The notes beneath the pieces are model-generated. The model worked only from the letters and a program-made list of their open reading frames with translations, was not told where the DNA came from and ran no database searches. A stretch of 64,000 nucleotides of DNA from Niveispirillum irakense DSM 11586. GTDB lineage: Bacteria > Pseudomonadota > Alphaproteobacteria > Azospirillales > Azospirillaceae. The stretch is taken from NCBI RefSeq assembly GCF_000429645.1, contig NZ_AUCG01000022.1, positions 248,001 through 312,000 of the forward strand. Direction: 5' to 3'. The stretch's first letter is position 1. Every line of letters begins with the position of its first letter. Positions 8,758-17,965 of this stretch are shown piece after piece. A program made the translations under genes and the position numbers.

Positions 8758-9669
8758 ATGATCTCTACCGATGATCTGACCTTCTTCGCCATGATTGCCG
8801 CTTCCCAATCATTGGCGGAGGCAGCGCGAAGACTGAATGTCACGGCGCCTGCGGTAACCCAGCGCCTTCGTGCGCTGGAGGCACGTGTGGGCGTGATTCT
8901 GGTCGATCGGACGTCACGCGGCCTCACTCTCACCGATGAAGGGGAACTGCTCGCATCGGAGGGAAGCGTCATTATCGAAGCGATGGACGATTTGTCCGAA
9001 CGCCTTGCCCGCCGGACGACCCAGGTGCGTGGGCATCTCAGGATCGCCGCACCCCACGGCTTCGGCCGGCGGTATGTTGCCCCCATCGTGCAGGATTTTG
9101 CCCAGCGCCACCCCGCCGCCACCGTGACGTTGGAGTTGTCGGACAGTCCGATACGGCAGATGTCGGAGAGTTGGGACATCGTGGTCCATATCGGCACCCT
9201 GCCGGAAAGCGATCGGTTGGTGACGACCCTTGCCACCAATCGCCGCATTCTCTGTGCCGCGCCCCATTATCTGGAAAACAACCCGCCTATCGACAAACCA
9301 GAGGATCTGACACTCCACCGTTGTCTTGCCCTTCGTGAAAATAACGAGGATGTAACGCTGTGGCGGTTCACGCACCCCACACAGGGCAGTGCAACGGTAA
9401 GGATCAAGCCGACCATGTCGACCAATGACGGTGAAGTCATTCGCGACTGGGCGCTTTCGGGCGCCGGCATCATCATAAGAAGCGAATGGGACGTGGCCCA
9501 CCACCTTGCCGCAGGCCGGCTCCACGAGGTGCTGCCGCAATGGTCGCCCCCTGCGGCCGATGTCGTGGCATTGCTCCATGCTCGCCGGGGCCGCAGCAGC
9601 CGGGCCAATGTATTTCTTCAAACATTGCGGGAGGCACTTTCTTCGCCACCCTGGCTATTTGGGGAATGA
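8758..9669 (+). CDS. LysR family transcriptional regulator
   Basis: This 303-aa protein has an N-terminal winged helix-turn-helix (about 1-60; AEAARRLNVTAPAVTQRLRALE is the recognition part) and a periplasmic-binding-protein-like effector domain (about 90-295). Length is typical. The start ATG has AAGG just upstream. Divergent orientation to the aldehyde dehydrogenase and a clear inverted repeat between them suggest it controls the minus-strand catabolic genes. The effector is unknown. Confidence 0.92.
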   Translation: MISTDDLTFFAMIAASQSLAEAARRLNVTAPAVTQRLRALEARVGVILVDRTSRGLTLTDEGELLASEGSVIIEAMDDLSERLARRTTQVRGHLRIAAPHGFGRRYVAPIVQDFAQRHPAATVTLELSDSPIRQMSESWDIVVHIGTLPESDRLVTTLATNRRILCAAPHYLENNPPIDKPEDLTLHRCLALRENNEDVTLWRFTHPTQGSATVRIKPTMSTNDGEVIRDWALSGAGIIIRSEWDVAHHLAAGRLHEVLPQWSPPAADVVALLHARRGRSSRANVFLQTLREALSSPPWLFGE

Positions 9670-9702
9670 ACATGACTTATACCATTCTGCATTATTTAGA
9701 GC

Positions 9703-10804
9703 CTATATGCCCACGAACGTCGGCCGATGGTCATGACGCGCCAGGGCTGACCGACGCGCTTGTTCAAGGCTTTGCAGCAGTGGTCGGTAGTACTGGCCAG
9801 TCGCAGCCTCCACCCCGATCACCGGCGTGAAAGAGATGGCATAGGCGATATAGGGGGCCACACCGAAATCGGTGACATAGGAAAGACCGGTACGGCAGGA
9901 GGTGCGCGACGGCTCCCCCTCCGTCGTCCCCCGGTCGCAGCCGTCGCGCTTATATCCACGCAATACCGGGCGCCGACAACAGCGCCACCAGGGGCCAAGT
10001 TGGCCCGTTCCTGCTTATAAACCCCGTCTGTTCCAGACGCTGACGCGTCGTGCCGGCGGCTCCCAGAGCGGGGATCGCCACATTGTATTGGGGATCAAAG
10101 ATATCCAGGCGCGTTGCCGTACCGGTACGCTGGGCGCTGACAGTGCTGGACCGGCTATAATCAACACCGGTCAGCACCTCATGGCAGATGGCATCGATCA
10201 CGAACTAGCCGATCAGGTGATTATCCGCCGTGACATTGTCCAGCAAGGCATCCAGCGCCGAATTGACCGTGCCGCCGGGATTGGGGTCGGTGCCCATCAG
10301 CATGCCGGCCGTGCCCCGCAGCACCTCCACCCGGTCATAGATGGACAGGTCGAACTGCTGGTTACCGCTCAAGGCATTTTAGGACGGGATGGCGTTATAC
10401 ATGGCATTCATGCCATAGCCGCGGGAATTGTACTGGGCCTGCGTGCCATCATTGGGAATGGCGGTGACGCCGGTCGCCTGCGACAGCGCGTCATAGAGCG
10501 TGACCATGTTCCAGTCATCCATCACCTGACGGGTGATGACGGAAACGGAACTGGGGATTTCCTTGATCGATACGGCTTCCTTGCCCATCAGAGTGGCGGC
10601 GGAACTGGTGTAGGAACCGGTCCCGTCCGTTTCGGCCGCCGTCGGTGCGCCCCCTGAACGGACGCTGTCGGTAACGGAGATCCGCGGCAGCGCCACGGTC
10701 TCGTCCGTCTTGTCCTGCGCCGCCGCCAGGGTCGCATGCGCCATCAGGGCGGACAGCGACAGGCCGGCCAGGATCATCCGGCGGAAAGAAAATAGGTTAT
10801 TCAT
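9703..10804 (-). pseudogene. Decayed TonB-dependent siderophore receptor
   Basis: Pieces of one receptor read in order on the minus strand. A signal peptide and plug (10804-10379) contain IPSSVSVITRQ and YNSRGYGMNAMYN, then a TAA replaces an expected Tyr codon. The same frame continues with YDRVEVLRGTAGMLMG and PGGTVNS, then jumps directly to mid-barrel sequence (HEVLTGVDYSRS), showing an internal deletion near 10260. A second in-frame TAG follows. A frameshift near 9960 leads to GLSYVTDFGVAPYIAYAISFTP (9703-9963), after which the C-terminal barrel is missing. It is not functional. It lies just downstream of the MbnP/MbnH genes. Confidence 0.88.
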
Positions 10805-10858
10805 GATGCCCCAGGGGATTGTTCTGATTGATTGGTTGGTCAGGTGCCGGCCTTGCCG

Positions 10859-11980
10859 TCACCGCGCGAACGGGTCGGCGAAGCGGGGATTGGTCAGCAA
10901 TTCCCGGTCGGTCAGGGTTTTCAAAAAGGCGATGATGTCGGCACGTTCGGCGGGTGTCAGGTCGATGGCGGCGATCAGGTCGCTTTTGTGCGGATTCAGC
11001 CGCCCATCCCCGGCATCCGGACCGCTTTGCGTGACGCGGCCCCCGGCGGCGTAATTGTCCAGCACCTGTTCCAGGCTGGGCACACCGCCATCATGCATAT
11101 AGGGGCCGGTCACCTCGACATTGCGCAGGCTCGGCGCGCGGAAGGCACCGTGATCGGCCTGCTTGCCCGTATGCTCGAACAAGCCTTCATTGCCCAGCGG
11201 ATAGGCGCCCTTGCCGTCAACGTTGAACTGTCCGGTATTGTGGAAGGGCAGATCGACGACGCGGCTTCTGACATGCCGGATCTGGTCATTGAAATTGAAG
11301 CTGCCATGGCAGTGGAAACATTCCGCCTTCTCCCCAAAGAACAAGGTCAGGCCCCGTTCCTCGGCGGCACTCAATTCCGCCTCCCCGCGCAGATACTGGT
11401 CATAGCGGGAATTGAAGGAGGTAATGGCCCGCTGGAAGCTGGCGATGGCCTTGATGATGGTGGCGAAACCCAGCGGCTCTCCCGGATAGGCATCGGCAAA
11501 GCCCGCCTGATAGAGCGGGTCGGCCTTTATCCTTTCCAGGATTTCCGGGCGGTTGGCATCGTTGATGCCCATCTCCACGGGATGCTCCCCGAATAACGGC
11601 ACCTCCATCTGGCGTTCCAGCGTGACCAGGGCCGGGTTCGCCCAGGTCAGGGTCGGCAACCATGCGACATTGGCCAATCCCTGCGGGTTACGGGCCGTCG
11701 CCTCCCCCGTCGTGCCGATGCCCAGCACCTTGCCATCGGTGAAGGCCAGATGCTGGAGATGGCAACTGGCGCAGGACAGGTTGCCTCCGCCCGACAGCCG
11801 CACGTCATAGAACAGGCGGCGGCCAAGCTGGAACCGGGCCTCGCTCATCGCATTGTCGTCGGGCACCACCGGCGGCGGCACATCGGCCGGCAGGTTCCAG
11901 ACCCAGGCCGGTTCCGCCGCCGGTGCCGGGGACGCCATCGCCGCCATCACCAGCAGAAGGACCGCCGCCAGCCACCTCAC
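10859..11980 (-). CDS. MbnH-like di-haem peroxidase (MauG/CcpA superfamily)
   Basis: This 373-aa protein has a signal peptide (about 1-22) and two haem c sites, CASCH (70-74) and CFHCH (221-225), in the MauG/bacterial cytochrome c peroxidase layout. Pairing with an MbnP-like gene identifies it as MbnH-type. Characterised MbnH enzymes oxidise a Trp of MbnP to kynurenine, creating a copper site. I chose GTG at 11980 because it overlaps the upstream stop as GTGA and starts directly at a signal peptide; the longer frame to 12121 lies inside mbnP. It acts in the periplasm and needs cytochrome c maturation. Confidence 0.87.
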   Translation of the reverse strand: MRWLAAVLLLVMAAMASPAPAAEPAWVWNLPADVPPPVVPDDNAMSEARFQLGRRLFYDVRLSGGGNLSCASCHLQHLAFTDGKVLGIGTTGEATARNPQGLANVAWLPTLTWANPALVTLERQMEVPLFGEHPVEMGINDANRPEILERIKADPLYQAGFADAYPGEPLGFATIIKAIASFQRAITSFNSRYDQYLRGEAELSAAEERGLTLFFGEKAECFHCHGSFNFNDQIRHVRSRVVDLPFHNTGQFNVDGKGAYPLGNEGLFEHTGKQADHGAFRAPSLRNVEVTGPYMHDGGVPSLEQVLDNYAAGGRVTQSGPDAGDGRLNPHKSDLIAAIDLTPAERADIIAFLKTLTDRELLTNPRFADPFAR

Positions 11981-12864
11981 GGCCGCACCGCCTTGATGAA
12001 GCGTTGCCCTTCCGGCAGCGGCTGCCCGCCATCGGTGCCACCCTCCACCGTCGGCTTCAGGCGCAGGCCCATCGCCTGGAAGAGGACGGTGCAATCGGGA
12101 TCGCTGGGGCCGCTCATGCAACCGACAGCCCCGCCGCCGTCGCGCGTCAGATCGGTGCCGGCGAACAGGGCCTTCAGGTCGATATCGATCACATCGCGCG
12201 CCGGGTCGAACCTTTCCAGCCGCACGGGGATGCGGTTGGATGCGGCGCAGGTGACGGTTTCCCCCTTTACCGGGTCACCCTTGCAGCCACTGGACCCCAG
12301 ATGCACGTTCCAGGCGCCGGTCGGCGTGCCGTTGGGGCGCTGCACCCCGCCTTGGGGCAGCAATTCGATCTTGATGAACTTGCGGCCCGCCTGCCAGCTC
12401 CACCCCATGGCCGTCAGGTCGAACGGCGCCGGCGCCTGTTCGTAAGCGCTGTGGTTCAGGGCCGGTGGCACGCCGATGGTGAAAGCCACCCCCGTATAAT
12501 CACCCGCCTTCACCGTGCCGGTGATCCGGTCGTTAAGGTCCGGTGTGCCGGTGCAGCCCTGCGTCGCATCCTCGAAATCCAGCAGCGCCGTGCCCTGATG
12601 CTGCCAGACATTCTGGTCCAGCGTGACCGGCACCGCCCGCCCCGCCCTGTCGATCAGCGCCACCTCCGACACAAACAGCCGCGCATCACGCACCTGCACC
12701 GGCACGGGGGCGATACCGGCAAGGTCCCGGCCACAGGCTGCGTCCATCGCGAAGCGCAGCGCAACGGGCCGGTCGCCCTCGGGCGGCGGGGTGGCGCAAC
12801 CGGCCAGGGCCAGGGCAAGCATCAGGGGGGCGGCCAACCGCCGCCCCTTCATCATGGTCCACAT
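11977..12864 (-). CDS. MbnP-like copper-binding periplasmic lipoprotein
   Basis: This 295-aa protein has a lipobox LAGC (C23). Family-typical parts are seen: NVWQHQGTALLDFED, the PPALNH segment, MGWSWQAGRKFIKIE (W155, W157) and WNVHLGSSGC. MbnP proteins bind copper after their partner MbnH modifies a tryptophan; W155 or W157 are candidates by position, not proven. It is coupled to the MbnH gene (GTGA overlap) and starts 14 bp after a TonB-dependent receptor, an arrangement that suggests receptor-to-periplasm copper transfer. No methanobactin biosynthesis genes are seen in the window. Confidence 0.87.
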   Translation of the reverse strand: MWTMMKGRRLAAPLMLALALAGCATPPPEGDRPVALRFAMDAACGRDLAGIAPVPVQVRDARLFVSEVALIDRAGRAVPVTLDQNVWQHQGTALLDFEDATQGCTGTPDLNDRITGTVKAGDYTGVAFTIGVPPALNHSAYEQAPAPFDLTAMGWSWQAGRKFIKIELLPQGGVQRPNGTPTGAWNVHLGSSGCKGDPVKGETVTCAASNRIPVRLERFDPARDVIDIDLKALFAGTDLTRDGGGAVGCMSGPSDPDCTVLFQAMGLRLKPTVEGGTDGGQPLPEGQRFIKAVRP

Positions 12865-12878
12865 GGTTTGACCCTTTC

Positions 12879-14882
12879 TCAGAAACGCAGGGTCGCGGTG
12901 GCGTTCACGCTGCGGCCCTCCTCATAGGTGAAGGTGTCCGTCTGGGCCTGCTGATAGGTGACATAGGCCTTGTCCAGCAGGTTGCTGACGCCCAGGTCCA
13001 GACGCAGCCAGCCCTGATCCCAACTGATCCCCAGATCCTGCACGACATAGCCATCGCGGCGGCGCAGGACCGTGGCGTCGCGCTGCTGCTTGTCCACGAA
13101 TTGCGTGGCGCTGACGGCCCGCCAGCCCTGGCCCAGATCATAGGCCAGCGTCAGCACAGCTTTGTCCGGCGGGGCGAACAGGCCCGCCCCCGTCGCCTTG
13201 TCCTTGGCCCGCAGGCGCGACAGGGCCAGCCCCAGATCGACAGGGCCGACGCCATAGGCGATCTCGACCTCCGCCCCTTCCCGTTCAGCCCGCGATACAT
13301 TCTGGCTCTGGAAAATCAGGCCCGTGCCGACAAACGGCGTCTGCCGGACATAGGTGCCGACCGTGCGCCGGTCGATCAGATCCTTCACATCCTCCGTGAA
13401 CCAGCTGGCCTTGACGCGCAGCACATCGCCGTCAAAGGCCAGATCGGTCAGGTTCAGGCTGCCGCCCAACTCGTAATCCTGGCTGGATTCCGGACGCAGC
13501 GCGGGATTGGGGCGGAAATTGAACAGGGCCTGACGGGTGGACAGGTTGCTGAACGCCTCCCCGAAGCCCGGCAGACGGTAGCCCTTGCCATAGGCGCCAT
13601 ACAGGCTGAAGGCCGGGTTGATCCGCCATTGCAGACTGACCTTCGGGGTCAGCCGGTCCTTATCGGTCTTGGTCTGGCCCTTGGGCGACAGGGTGTAGCT
13701 GTCATAGCGCAGCGCCCCCGTCAGGGTCCATTGCTCGGCAATGCGCAATTCATCCTGAACGAAGGCGGCGACGGTGCCGGCCTTGCCATCGGGATTGACG
13801 GCATTGGGCTGGCCACCCGTGCGATCCCGATACCGGTCCTCATACCCGTCGACGCCATAGGTCAGGCGGTGCGACAGCAACGATCCGGTATCGAAATGAT
13901 TACTGTTTTGCAGGCTGCCGCCCAGCGTCTCCACCCGGATGGCGGTGGGGGAAACGGGTGTGGCGGCCCGGCTTTCCGTGTCGATGCGCAGGTCGTTGTA
14001 ATAGGCGGTGGCGGTAGCGTCCAGCCAGTCGCCCTGGCGCAGAACCAGACTGGCCACCGCCTCTTCCTGATCGCGCTTCAGAAGCTGGCGAAGCTGGAAG
14101 CTGTTGTTTCCAGAGGGATTGTTCGGCCCCAGCAGGTGATCGTCCTGGCGCTTGTAGGACAGTTCGACCCGGCTGTCCTGGCCGAAATCATAGGTGCCCT
14201 TCAACAGGCCGGCATAAAGCCGCCCGTCATTCAGCAGCGTTCCACCCTCACCTGTTTCGATATCATTATAATTGCGATAGGTGCCGCTGGCGATGATGCC
14301 GGCCCCGTCGGCCTTGGCACCGGCCGTCAGATTGCCCGACAGGCTGTCATTGCCATCGCGATAGCCCAGCTTGATCCGGCCGCCGGTCGTGGCCCCCTCC
14401 TTCAGCACATCTTCCGGATCCAGCGTCGTGAAGGCCAGCACGCCGCCCATGCCGCCACTGCCATAGGAGGCCGAGGCCGCACCGCGCACCAGTTCCACCC
14501 GCTGGATCATGTCCGGGTCCAGGGCCAGCGGGCTATAGACACCGCCGGCATAATTACGCCGCGCCCCATCCACGGACAGGATGATGCGGGTACCGCTCTG
14601 CCCCCTGATGGCGGGAATTTGCCCGGCGGGACGCGGGCCGCCGCCGAAATTCAGGCCCGGCACCCGGCGCAGAACCGTGGCAAGGTCGTTCGCCTGCGCA
14701 TCCTGAAACTGCGCCGCCGTGACGACGCTGGCCGATGCCGGCACATCCAGGAGGGGCACAGGCGTGCGGGTGGCAGTGACGATGATCTCGTCCAGCATAT
14801 CCTGGGCCTGGGTGGGAAGGCTCAGCGCCACCAGGGACAGGCCGGCCAGCAGCAGGCTGCGGCCGGAAATTCGCATGGTCAT
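12879..14882 (-). CDS. TonB-dependent outer membrane receptor (copper or haem-like)
   Basis: This 667-aa protein has a signal peptide (cleavage near AQA/QD), a TonB box-like DEIIVTATRT, a plug domain with VRGAASASYGSGGMGGVL, and a beta-barrel ending in NATATLRF with the usual C-terminal Phe. Length is typical. It begins 15 bp after the DUF2244 stop and is followed by mbnP after 14 bp, so it is probably the outer membrane port of the MbnP/MbnH module. The closest look is of haem/iron-type receptors, so the cargo (copper complex, iron or haem) is inferred from neighbours only. Confidence 0.9.
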   Translation of the reverse strand: MTMRISGRSLLLAGLSLVALSLPTQAQDMLDEIIVTATRTPVPLLDVPASASVVTAAQFQDAQANDLATVLRRVPGLNFGGGPRPAGQIPAIRGQSGTRIILSVDGARRNYAGGVYSPLALDPDMIQRVELVRGAASASYGSGGMGGVLAFTTLDPEDVLKEGATTGGRIKLGYRDGNDSLSGNLTAGAKADGAGIIASGTYRNYNDIETGEGGTLLNDGRLYAGLLKGTYDFGQDSRVELSYKRQDDHLLGPNNPSGNNSFQLRQLLKRDQEEAVASLVLRQGDWLDATATAYYNDLRIDTESRAATPVSPTAIRVETLGGSLQNSNHFDTGSLLSHRLTYGVDGYEDRYRDRTGGQPNAVNPDGKAGTVAAFVQDELRIAEQWTLTGALRYDSYTLSPKGQTKTDKDRLTPKVSLQWRINPAFSLYGAYGKGYRLPGFGEAFSNLSTRQALFNFRPNPALRPESSQDYELGGSLNLTDLAFDGDVLRVKASWFTEDVKDLIDRRTVGTYVRQTPFVGTGLIFQSQNVSRAEREGAEVEIAYGVGPVDLGLALSRLRAKDKATGAGLFAPPDKAVLTLAYDLGQGWRAVSATQFVDKQQRDATVLRRRDGYVVQDLGISWDQGWLRLDLGVSNLLDKAYVTYQQAQTDTFTYEEGRSVNATATLRF

Positions 14883-14897
14883 TGTTGGTCTTTCTTT

Positions 14898-15437
14898 TTA
14901 ATAGGGCTGAACGGGCATGGCGATGGCAAAGCCGGCGCGATGCAGGCTGCGGCCCAGCGCCTCGGCAAAGGCCTCCCGCTCCTTGGGTGTCAGGTCAGCG
15001 GCGAAACACAGGCGCTGTGAGCGGCTGTGCAATTCCAGGCGGCGGCAATGGCCGGCACCGTCGCGCACCCGCACCAGCCGCAACCCGAACAGAGGCAGCG
15101 TGTCGGCACAGCCCGGCCCGCCCTTCCAATGGCGTTCCAGCCGCAATTGCCCGCTTTCCACCACCACCCGCTCCGACCGCTCGCGTACCCTGCGGATGGC
15201 GATGAAGGCGGCCAGCAGGAAGACAAGGTTCCCGGTCAGGAACAGGATCGCCCACCAGAGGCCGGCGGCCATCAGGGCCAGATCGACCAGACAGACGACG
15301 GCGAGCGTGACAGCCATAAAGGTGGAGAAACCACGCTCGCCCAGGGAGGCCGGCGGGGTGATGATGGCATCAAACAAGGGCCGTTCGTCCGCCGGCTCTG
15401 CAGCGGCGGAGAAAGGCAGCGACATTCCAGGGGTCAT
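14898..15437 (-). CDS. DUF2244 membrane protein
   Basis: This 179-aa protein matches the DUF2244 layout: PLFDAIITPPASL near the start, two hydrophobic helices (about 45-90), then a soluble beta-rich tail ending in a LTPKEREAFAEALGRSL helix. The family is common in alphaproteobacteria and often lies near respiratory oxidase genes; its role is unknown. I chose ATG at 15437 with GGGA upstream over a GTG at 15449. It lies directly upstream of the TBDR-MbnP-MbnH block on the same strand, so a role in copper or haem handling is possible. Confidence 0.75.
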   Translation of the reverse strand: MTPGMSLPFSAAAEPADERPLFDAIITPPASLGERGFSTFMAVTLAVVCLVDLALMAAGLWWAILFLTGNLVFLLAAFIAIRRVRERSERVVVESGQLRLERHWKGGPGCADTLPLFGLRLVRVRDGAGHCRRLELHSRSQRLCFAADLTPKEREAFAEALGRSLHRAGFAIAMPVQPY

Positions 15438-15490
15438 GATGGATCCCACAGTCGAAAGGATGGAACGATCCCCCGCCCATCCCCTTGGGA

Positions 15491-15910
15491 TCAGACGTTG
15501 GAACCCTGAAGCGACGACGGGGAGGAAAGGGCCGGCGGCCCGCGCGCATGGGCGCGATCAGGACCGAAAGGGGCCGGATCGGCGGCGATGATCCAGACCA
15601 GCCCGGACAGCACCCATTCGACCGGTACGGACAGGGTGGGCGCTGTCACCGCCCCCAGGTTGGCGAAGCCGGCCGCCGCGAACAGGCAAGGCGCCTGGGC
15701 ATGCGTGGTGTGACCACCCTGCCCGACGTCCGGTGACAGGGCGCGTTCGCCCTGCGGGGTGCAGATGGTGACCAGCGATCCGGCATCAGCGGCAAAATCC
15801 GGCATGATGCCCGGTGCCAGCAGGGCGCGCAGGCCAAACGCCAGCAACAGCAGCCATGCCATGGCTGCGGCCGCTCCCCCTTCGCCTTTCTCTCGCCTCC
15901 GCCGGATCAT
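15491..15910 (-). CDS. DUF2946 family protein
   Basis: This 139-aa protein has a hydrophobic N-terminal helix, then LLAPGIMPDF, a VTICTP cysteine motif, a His/Cys stretch (GGHTTHAQAPCLF) and the C-terminal ARGPPAL hallmark. This is the DUF2946 pattern seen near TonB receptors and copper genes in proteobacteria. Function is unknown; the paired Cys and His suggest metal binding in the periplasm, which is inference. It lies 53 bp before the DUF2244 gene, same strand. The start is preceded by AAGAAG. Confidence 0.78.
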   Translation of the reverse strand: MIRRRREKGEGGAAAAMAWLLLLAFGLRALLAPGIMPDFAADAGSLVTICTPQGERALSPDVGQGGHTTHAQAPCLFAAAGFANLGAVTAPTLSVPVEWVLSGLVWIIAADPAPFGPDRAHARGPPALSSPSSLQGSNV

Positions 15911-16223
15911 CGCTTCTTTCTATAGTCTCTGGCCGTCCGCCACCTTGCGGCACATCAATGGCGTCACACGAAATCGGGGCCTGCCACTTGCCTTTCCCGC
16001 CATTCAGGCCGTTTTCCGACCGCAACGACGCAACCGGAAGCCTGACCTGCGGGCGATCAGAAGGATGCCGTTCCCTTGACACCGAGGGTGCGGGGAACGG
16101 CACGGGTGGCAATAGCGGCGCAGGTCGCTGTGAACCTGTCCATCAACAGCGGACGAGGGTCATAGCGATGTCCGTGACACGAGCACCGATGCCGTACATG
16201 GAAATTGAGGAGAAAAGCCCGTA
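15911..16223. other. Intergenic region with an inverted repeat between two DUF2946 genes
   Basis: No gene is seen here. A 10-bp perfect inverted repeat TGCCGTTCCC (16066-16075) / GGGAACGGCA (16093-16102) with a 17-nt spacer lies about 150 bp before the downstream DUF2946 start. No T-run follows on either strand, so an operator is at least as likely as a terminator. The region probably contains the promoter for the DUF2946-DUF2244-TBDR-MbnP-MbnH set. Confidence 0.4.
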
Positions 16224-16619
16224 TCAGGCCAGGGCGGGCGGTGCCCGCGCGGCAGGCAATGCGCAGGCAAGACGCCTGGTGCCCTGCACAATGTCCGGCA
16301 GCCGGTACAGCACATTCCGGGGCGACAGCCAGAGCAGCAGCACTATAGCGGCCAACAATGGCAACGCGTTTGCCAGCATGGCAAAGGCGCAGAGACCGTC
16401 CTGATGCGTGTTGGCGGGCGCCTGTCCGCCATCGGGATCAACGATGGTCAGGTCACCAGTGCCCGAACAGACGATCAGAAAGCCTGTACCTTCCCCCATG
16501 CCGAAATCAGGCATGTAACCGCCGGGGACCATACCGCGCAGCAAAAGGGCGCACAGCAGCATCATGCCGGCCAGCCGCCGCATGCCGAACGCTCCGCCCC
16601 TGTGTCCGCGCGTGTCCAT
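16224..16619 (-). CDS. DUF2946 family protein
   Basis: This second copy of the family, about 131 aa, has one hydrophobic helix at each side of a Cys-bearing core: LLRGMVPGGYMPDF, LIVCSGTGD, DGLCAFA and the terminal ARAPPAL. The start ATG at 16619 has AAGAGG just upstream; the frame is open to 16712, immediately after the CopD::PCuAC stop. It lies downstream of the copC/copD genes on the same strand. Function is unknown; context suggests copper handling. Confidence 0.75.
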   Translation of the reverse strand: MDTRGHRGGAFGMRRLAGMMLLCALLLRGMVPGGYMPDFGMGEGTGFLIVCSGTGDLTIVDPDGGQAPANTHQDGLCAFAMLANALPLLAAIVLLLWLSPRNVLYRLPDIVQGTRRLACALPAARAPPALA

Positions 16620-16713
16620 ACGCCTCTTGTGATGGCATTTGTCAGCAGGGTCAACAACCCCACCTGCGGCATTTGCTTCCATCACCGCCGGACCCTGTGA
16701 AGAACGATCCATC

Positions 16714-17964
16714 TCAATGCTCGTGCCCCGGCAGCCGCTGTCGGGTCAGGGGATGAACTGTAAGCACCACATCGACCCTGCCAGCCTGTTCAAACGTGAG
16801 CGTCACTGGCACGCTGTCACCCGCCACGAAGGGAGCGTAAAGGCCGCTGAACATCAGGTGAAAGGTGCCCGGTTCCAGCACCACCCTGCCGCCATGCGGG
16901 ATCGGCAGTGCCTCCAGCCGGCGCATGCGGGCGATCTCATCCTCCATGATCGATGCATGCAGCGTCACACGCTCGGCCCAGGGGCTGCTGACAGCCACCA
17001 GCCTGTCATCAACCGGCTGATTGTTGACGATCACCATGTATCCGGCACCGGTCGCGGCACTGCCGGGCATTGCCGGTGCCCAGGGATCAGCGATGCCGAT
17101 CGGGCCTTCCACCTGGAACTGCCCTTGATGAGTATGCATGGCGGCGCTTGCCGCATGCGGCGACAGATAGGTGGTGACATAGGCCGTCGTCGCGATGATA
17201 CCGACAAACAGCAGCAGGTCCGCCGCGATCATCCATCGCAGCCAGACACGCGCCTTTGGCCTGACGGCCAGACGCGGCGTGAGGATCAGCTTGTTGATCC
17301 CGGCCAGCATGAGCAGGCCGCCGGTCAGGGCCAGCTTGGTCAGCAAGCCGCGCGGATAGGCAAGCGTCGGCACCAACCGGAACTCCAGCAGCAAGGCGCT
17401 GGTCATCAGGGCAGCGGCAAGGAGAAGGCACACGACCACCATGGCCTGACGGCTGAACCGGCCGACCAGATCGGCGAACCTATCGGCCGGAAGCGTGCGC
17501 CCGGCGACCAGCAACACCCATAATCCGCCGAACCACCAGGCGGCTGCCGTCACATGCAGAACCACCGTCACCGATGTCTGCAAGCCATGCGATGCGGAAT
17601 GGCCGACAACGCCGAATGCGCCAAGGATCAGCAGCGCACCGGCCAATGCGACGGCACGTTTCGCGTATACCGCCACCCACAATCCGCCGATCATTTGCAG
17701 ACCCAGCGCCGCACCCAGCGGCGACAGAAATATGGCCTTCAGGGTCGCGGAACTCCCGTCGCCACCCAGACGCAGAAAGAACAGCAGCGCCGTGGCCCAG
17801 GCGGTGACCGAGAGCACCACCCCGGCCCACCGCGTCAACCCGAGGGTCGTCGGTACCGCCGGCAGGCCGCGCGCGAGCGATGCGCGTGCCATCACAGTCC
17901 CAGCAGCGGTCAGCGCCGCAGCATAGCCCACAGCCTTGAAGAGGGCGGCAACCGTGTGGAACAT
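16714..17964 (-). CDS. CopD copper-import domain fused to a PCuAC copper chaperone domain
   Basis: This 416-aa fusion has an N-terminal CopD-like membrane domain of eight or so helices (about 1-265; HSASHG at 122-127 and HVTAAAWWFGG are CopD-typical). A periplasmic PCuAC (DUF461) domain follows (about 285-410). The PCuAC site is complete and correctly spaced: H336, M347, H369, M371, exactly H-X10-M-X21-H-X-M. PCuAC proteins bind Cu(I) and pass it to cytochrome oxidase or other targets; CopD is linked to copper import. The start follows the copC stop by 1 bp. The two parts are normally separate genes. Confidence 0.9.
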   Translation of the reverse strand: MFHTVAALFKAVGYAAALTAAGTVMARASLARGLPAVPTTLGLTRWAGVVLSVTAWATALLFFLRLGGDGSSATLKAIFLSPLGAALGLQMIGGLWVAVYAKRAVALAGALLILGAFGVVGHSASHGLQTSVTVVLHVTAAAWWFGGLWVLLVAGRTLPADRFADLVGRFSRQAMVVVCLLLAAALMTSALLLEFRLVPTLAYPRGLLTKLALTGGLLMLAGINKLILTPRLAVRPKARVWLRWMIAADLLLFVGIIATTAYVTTYLSPHAASAAMHTHQGQFQVEGPIGIADPWAPAMPGSAATGAGYMVIVNNQPVDDRLVAVSSPWAERVTLHASIMEDEIARMRRLEALPIPHGGRVVLEPGTFHLMFSGLYAPFVAGDSVPVTLTFEQAGRVDVVLTVHPLTRQRLPGHEH

Positions 17965-17965
17965 G

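Noticed and set aside
10859-14882. Full methanobactin operon
   Set aside because: MbnP and MbnH are present but no MbnB/MbnC-like genes or short Cys-bearing precursor ORF were found nearby.
13101-15020. 639-codon plus-strand open frame
   Set aside because: It lies antisense to the TBDR at 12879-14882. Composition is Gly/Gln/Arg-rich with no motif, as expected for a frame opposite a GC-rich gene.
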